Source of the DNA: CAWCUK01 sp963798775
GTDB taxonomy: Bacteria; Bacteroidota; Ignavibacteria; Ignavibacteriales; Ignavibacteriaceae
Direction of reading: 5' to 3'
DNA length: 9,550 bases
NCBI GenBank assembly: GCA_963798775.1
Contig: CAWCUK010000007.1
Coordinates: forward strand, 1 to 9,550
Part shown: positions 7,229 to 9,550 of the stretch, piece after piece
How positions within the stretch are numbered: position 1 is the first letter of the stretch
Layout of the letters: each line of letters begins with the position of its first letter
The notes under the pieces: model-generated
What the model was told of the DNA's origin: nothing
What the model saw: the letters and a program-made list of their open reading frames with translations, nothing else
Database searches by the model: none
Made by a program: the position numbers and the translations under genes

Positions 7229-8510
7229 TTACCAGTTCCAGTAATTGTAGTTCGCTTTTTCAAGCTGATGATTAATTTCGGTTGATATTTTATTTTTTTG
7301 AAGTTCAATATAATTTTTCACTTCGGTTAAATAATTTATCATTGATAAATTTCCCCTTTTGCAATTCTTTTAAAGAAAGGTTAAGAACTTTTTGATAATC
7401 ATTTATCTGCTCTTCAAAATCTTGTATGCTTTTTTTCAGGATGATATTTTTAGCAGCGCGGCCTCGCCTTTGCAATATAGATATTGCTTTTCGCGGAATC
7501 TTTATAAGCCTCCATAATTTTTTGGGAAATCATATTCTGCTGCCGTTTTATGTCGTTTTGACCGCCGTCCAATATAGGGAGGGAGAAATTAATTTCCTGC
7601 ACTCATGCCGAATTTTCGTTGAAAGCCTTCAAGTTCAACCGCGTTTAAACCGGCATTAAAAAATACATTAATTGCGGAAGATATTGAGTTTCGAAAACTT
7701 CTTGTTGGGAGGCAATTTTCAAACTGTCAATTTAATACTGATGCATGAAATTGAGAAATAGTAGGCGCATTTGATAAAGTTTATATCAACCGAATCGATA
7801 TTTACAACTTCAGTATCCTTAATTCCGCAAAGCGAATAAAGCCGGAGTAGTCCGTTTTTATAGTTGCCGCCAGTTTTCATCAAGGTTAATTTGTTGAGTT
7901 TTAAATTCTACTTTCAGAAACAGATAGTCCTGTACTTTCGCAAGTCCTTTAGCTACAAGTTCTCGGTAATCTTTAACTGATCCGTAAGATTGTTCTTTAT
8001 TTCTTTTGAAAGATTATATAGATTAAATATTGGAGAGTACTTATATATTGGTCGGTAACTTCTTCTTTAAGATATGTTTTTCGTCGGATAATTTCGTTTC
8101 ATAATCTTTTTCCAATGTAAGGTTGTTGTTTTAACGCATCAGCAAAGCGCCGTTAAAAATATTTTTTTTCCACATTAATCTGCGCGGAATACTCTCCGCC
8201 GTTTGTAATTCCAACATCGTACCCGATTGCTTAGGGGAAGGGTTGGTAGTAATAAAGTGTCCGTTGTTATTAAAAAAGGTGCGAACAGAACATCGCCGCT
8301 TAAGTAAACGCGAAAAGCATTGTTCTGGGCTTCGTCTAATTTTATTTGCAAAGCGGCAATTTGGGTTTGATAATTATAATTTTGCAGAGCCGGAGAATTT
8401 TCAAAAGCTTTGTTTATATAATAATCAAGATTATACTGTGCCGAATAAAGAGGTGCCGGAAATAAAAAATATTATTAGAATTTTTTTAAAACATTCTTAG
8501 TCATAAACAT
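7229..8510 (-). pseudogene. TolC/CusC-like outer-membrane efflux channel, many frameshifts
   Basis: This is an outer-membrane channel gene recognisable only by switching frames. A start at 8510 or 8504 leads to a signal peptide (KKILIIFFISGTSLFG). Family-like pieces follow in order: AQYNLDYYINKAFENSPALQ, QIAALQIKLDEAQNNAFRVY, GYDVGITNGGEYSAQINVEK, NLTLEKDYETKLSDEK, YLKEEVTDQYI, NLYNLSKEIKNNLTDQLKIT, ELVAKGLAKVQDYLFLKVEF, NYKNGLLRLYSLCGIKDTEV, AINVFFNAGLNAVELEGFQR, GINFSLPILDGGQNDIKRQQ, NMISQKIMEAYKDSAKSNIY and INYLTEVKNYIELQKNKIST, ending ANYNYWNW at 7229. The long coiled-coil helices and the NFSLPILDGG turn fit TolC. At least ten breaks are visible, including T7 at 8481-8487, A6 at 8272-8277, T8 at 8162-8169, T5 at 8077-8081, and others near 8440, 8228, 8135, 8020, 7590, 7460 and 7350. 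Restored length is about 425 residues. The stop directly precedes the adaptor ATG. Confidence 0.8.
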
Positions 8511-8519
8511 TAAAGAAAT

Positions 8520-8550
8520 AGGCTGCCTCAAATTAAAATTAAGGCAGCCT
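8520..8550 (-). terminator. Hairpin between the PepSY-like gene and the TolC homologue
   Basis: AGGCTGCCT at 8520-8528 pairs perfectly with AGGCAGCCT at 8542-8550 across a 13-base AT-rich loop. On the minus strand the stem is followed by TATTTCTTTAATG, only partly T-rich, so it is a modest intrinsic terminator. It would end the PepSY-like transcript and lies 9 or 15 bases before the candidate TolC starts. It may therefore act as a partial terminator or attenuator, or affect translation of the efflux operon. Confidence 0.6.
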
Positions 8551-8644
8551 TGACTTACTGTAATTATTTTCATAAAATAATATTAAAATTAGATTTTAAT
8601 ATTAATATTCATCATCTTCGTTTTCTTCTTTGCTTTCTTTTTCA

Positions 8645-9130
8645 TCATTTTCTTTTAAAGATTTTTTCCATCTTCTGAATATTGCCTTTTTCATCCAAAA
8701 CTACTTCAGATTTTTTGCCGTTATTTTCAACAACTAACTCAAAAGTAGTTTTTGAATTTCTCGTTACTTTCTCAGCGTTTTTGATTTTTCCATCAGGATA
8801 TTTTTTCATTATGGAACTTTTAATGTTTGAAGGAATATTATCTAAAGAAATTCCTTCCTCAATCTCTGCTACTTTACCGTCTTTTGTGTAAAGAAGATCT
8901 CGTTTCTGAGTTCCGTCCATGCTTTCTATTTCATAATAAGTATGGCCGTTTTCTTTTTCTACCGAAGTTCCTTTGATTTCAGCCTTTGGATATTTTGCCT
9001 GAAAAGATTTTACAACCGCATCCGGAAGGTCGTTTTTGCTTATCTTCTTTTCCTGCGCAAATAAATTATTTACCGCCGCAAAAGAAAAAAGTAAGGAGAA
9101 AATTATAATTAAAAAATTTCTTGTTTTCAT
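8645..9130 (-). CDS. Secreted PepSY-like domain protein, probable frameshift before an acidic tail
   Basis: This is a periplasmic or secreted protein of 161 residues from the ATG at 9130. The signal peptide is MKTRNFLIIIFSLLFSFAAV with a cleavage site near NNLFAQ. The mature part holds two related PepSY-like units (PF11396-type, as I recognise it). The first has LPDAVVKSFQAKYPKAEIKG with YYEIES; the second has IPSNIKSSIMKKYPDGKIKN with TTFELVVENNGKKSEVVLD. Such proteins are often controlled by adjacent two-component systems and are thought to bind or sense envelope components. An earlier in-frame ATG at 9157 exists, but AAGGA precedes the inner ATG. The written frame ends IFKRK at 8645. Dropping one base from the A6 run (plus 8662-8667) gives an acidic tail instead, KENDEKESKEENEDDEY, stopping at 8602. 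I think that tail is the true end. The kinase fragment lies upstream and the efflux operon downstream. Confidence 0.82.
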   Translation of the reverse strand: MKTRNFLIIIFSLLFSFAAVNNLFAQEKKISKNDLPDAVVKSFQAKYPKAEIKGTSVEKENGHTYYEIESMDGTQKRDLLYTKDGKVAEIEEGISLDNIPSNIKSSIMKKYPDGKIKNAEKVTRNSKTTFELVVENNGKKSEVVLDEKGNIQKMEKIFKRK

Positions 9131-9136
9131 TTTGTT

Positions 9137-9141
9137 TCCTT
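9137..9141 (-). promoter_or_regulatory. Ribosome binding site choosing the start at 9130
   Basis: The minus strand reads AAAGGAAACAAAATG. AAGGA sits six bases from the ATG at 9130, and the signal peptide then starts at the terminus. The longer ATG at 9157 has no similar site. Confidence 0.55.
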
Positions 9142-9188
9142 TATTTATGTTTTTCATTTGATTACGGTAAACAAAAAAAAAAGTAATT

Positions 9189-9205
9189 ATGAAATGAAGA
9201 TGAAA
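9189..9205. promoter_or_regulatory. Candidate OmpR/PhoB-family operator, 11-bp direct repeat
   Basis: ATGAAA at 9189-9194 recurs at 9200-9205, exactly one helical turn apart. On the minus strand this reads TTTCAT, five bases, TTTCAT, about 60 bases before the PepSY-like start. Direct repeats with 11-bp spacing are the usual form of OmpR/PhoB-type regulator sites, and a histidine kinase ends just upstream. The partner regulator is not in the window, and A-rich repeats can arise by chance. Confidence 0.4.
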
Positions 9206-9276
9206 ATTAAAAGAAGTGTGATGTTGAAGATATTTTTTGAGATTTCTTATAATTATTAAATGAAGAAATTTTCCAG

Positions 9277-9550
9277 TTATGCAGCGGTGTTATTAATCGG
9301 AATTATTACAATAAATTCACTTCCTTTTCCTGCTTTGCTTTTAGATAATATTTTCCCGTTGTGCAGTTCAACAATTCTTTTCACTATTGATAATCCAAGC
9401 CCATTCCCTTCCGATTCGGAACGTATTTCGTTTGAACGGTAAAACCGCTTGAAAATATTCGCGAGTTCTTCTTCGTTCAATCCTTTCCCCGTTATCAGCA
9501 ATTGAAACAGACGCGTTTTTCTCATCATAATTTTTAACTGAAATAATAAC
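9277..9550 (-). CDS. Sensor histidine kinase, C-terminal ATPase domain (partial, one frameshift)
   Basis: This is the end of a sensor kinase whose sensing, membrane and phospho-His regions lie beyond 9550. The visible part is the HATPase_c domain. In one frame, from the window edge, it reads VKNYDEKNASVSIADNG. After an extra base in the G4 run (CCCC at plus 9487-9490) it continues GKGLNEEELANIFKRFYRSN, then GNGLGLSIVKRIVELHNGKI and KAGKGSEFIVIIPI. The ATP-binding DNGKG (G1, restored), F-box-like IFKRFYR and GNGLGLS (G2) motifs are all present, so the domain would work if the indel is not real. The stop is at 9277-9279, about 150 bases before the PepSY-like start on the same strand. This fits a two-component system controlling the PepSY protein and possibly the pump. 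Confidence 0.85.
   Translation of the reverse strand, partial: LLFQLKIMMRKTRLFQLLITGKGLNEEELANIFKRFYRSNEIRSESEGNGLGLSIVKRIVELHNGKILSKSKAGKGSEFIVIIPINNTAA

Noticed and set aside
7426..7659. Plus-strand open frames within the TolC region (also 8243-8500)
   Set aside because: The minus strand yields TolC-like segments across both stretches. The plus-strand products resemble no family and persist only because the true gene is opposite.
8611..8660. Low-complexity TC-rich stretch as a possible repeat element
   Set aside because: It is better explained as codons for the acidic tail of the PepSY-like protein in the neighbouring frame.
9260..9442. Plus-strand open frame opposite the kinase
   Set aside because: The minus strand carries the G2 box GNGLGLS and further HATPase sequence; the plus frame is a shadow.
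1..9550. A new defence, mobile or CRISPR-like system
   Set aside because: There are no direct-repeat arrays, transposase, integrase, nuclease or toxin-antitoxin signatures. The genes fit an efflux and regulatory locus plus a secreted protein.

Overview
The window is AT-rich and every recognisable gene lies on the minus strand, so gene order reads from high to low coordinates. The organism is most likely a member of the Bacteroidota/Chlorobiota/Ignavibacteriota group. The evidence is a type IX secretion C-terminal sorting tail (NYPNPFNPTTTI...) on a secreted protein, a Chlorobi/Ignavibacteria-like NarL-type regulator, and a TolC-adaptor-RND operon of the kind common there. Genus and species cannot be read from the sequence.

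Layout in transcription order: (1) 9550-9277, the C-terminal end of a sensor histidine kinase that enters from outside the window; (2) 9130-8645, a secreted PepSY-like protein preceded by an ATGAAA direct repeat with 11-bp spacing, a plausible binding site for the kinase's partner regulator; (3) a perfect 9-bp hairpin at 8520-8550; (4) 8510-3326, a tripartite efflux operon of outer-membrane TolC/CusC-like channel, periplasmic adaptor lipoprotein and RND pump, with stop and start codons touching or overlapping; (5) 3207-2533, an unrecognised outer-membrane-type protein; (6) 2110-1418, a NarL/FixJ-type response regulator; (7) 1128-52, a DUF3494 (ice-binding-protein family) protein exported by type IX secretion.

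The kinase, PepSY protein and pump probably form an envelope-stress or toxic-compound response module: the kinase senses, its regulator (presumably just outside the window) activates transcription, and the pump exports. The substrate cannot be read from the sequence.

The most striking property is the number of single-base frame breaks. By reading frames side by side I recover continuous family-like protein across at least twenty small indels. They fall in the kinase, the PepSY protein, the TolC homologue (at least ten), the adaptor, the 3' end of the pump, the outer-membrane protein and the regulator. The DUF3494 gene and the first 984 codons of the pump are clean. Many breaks sit in runs of one base and few other lesions accompany them, so consensus or assembly error is the leading explanation and true gene decay the alternative. 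I found no CRISPR array, tRNA, rRNA, insertion sequence or convincing new defence system.
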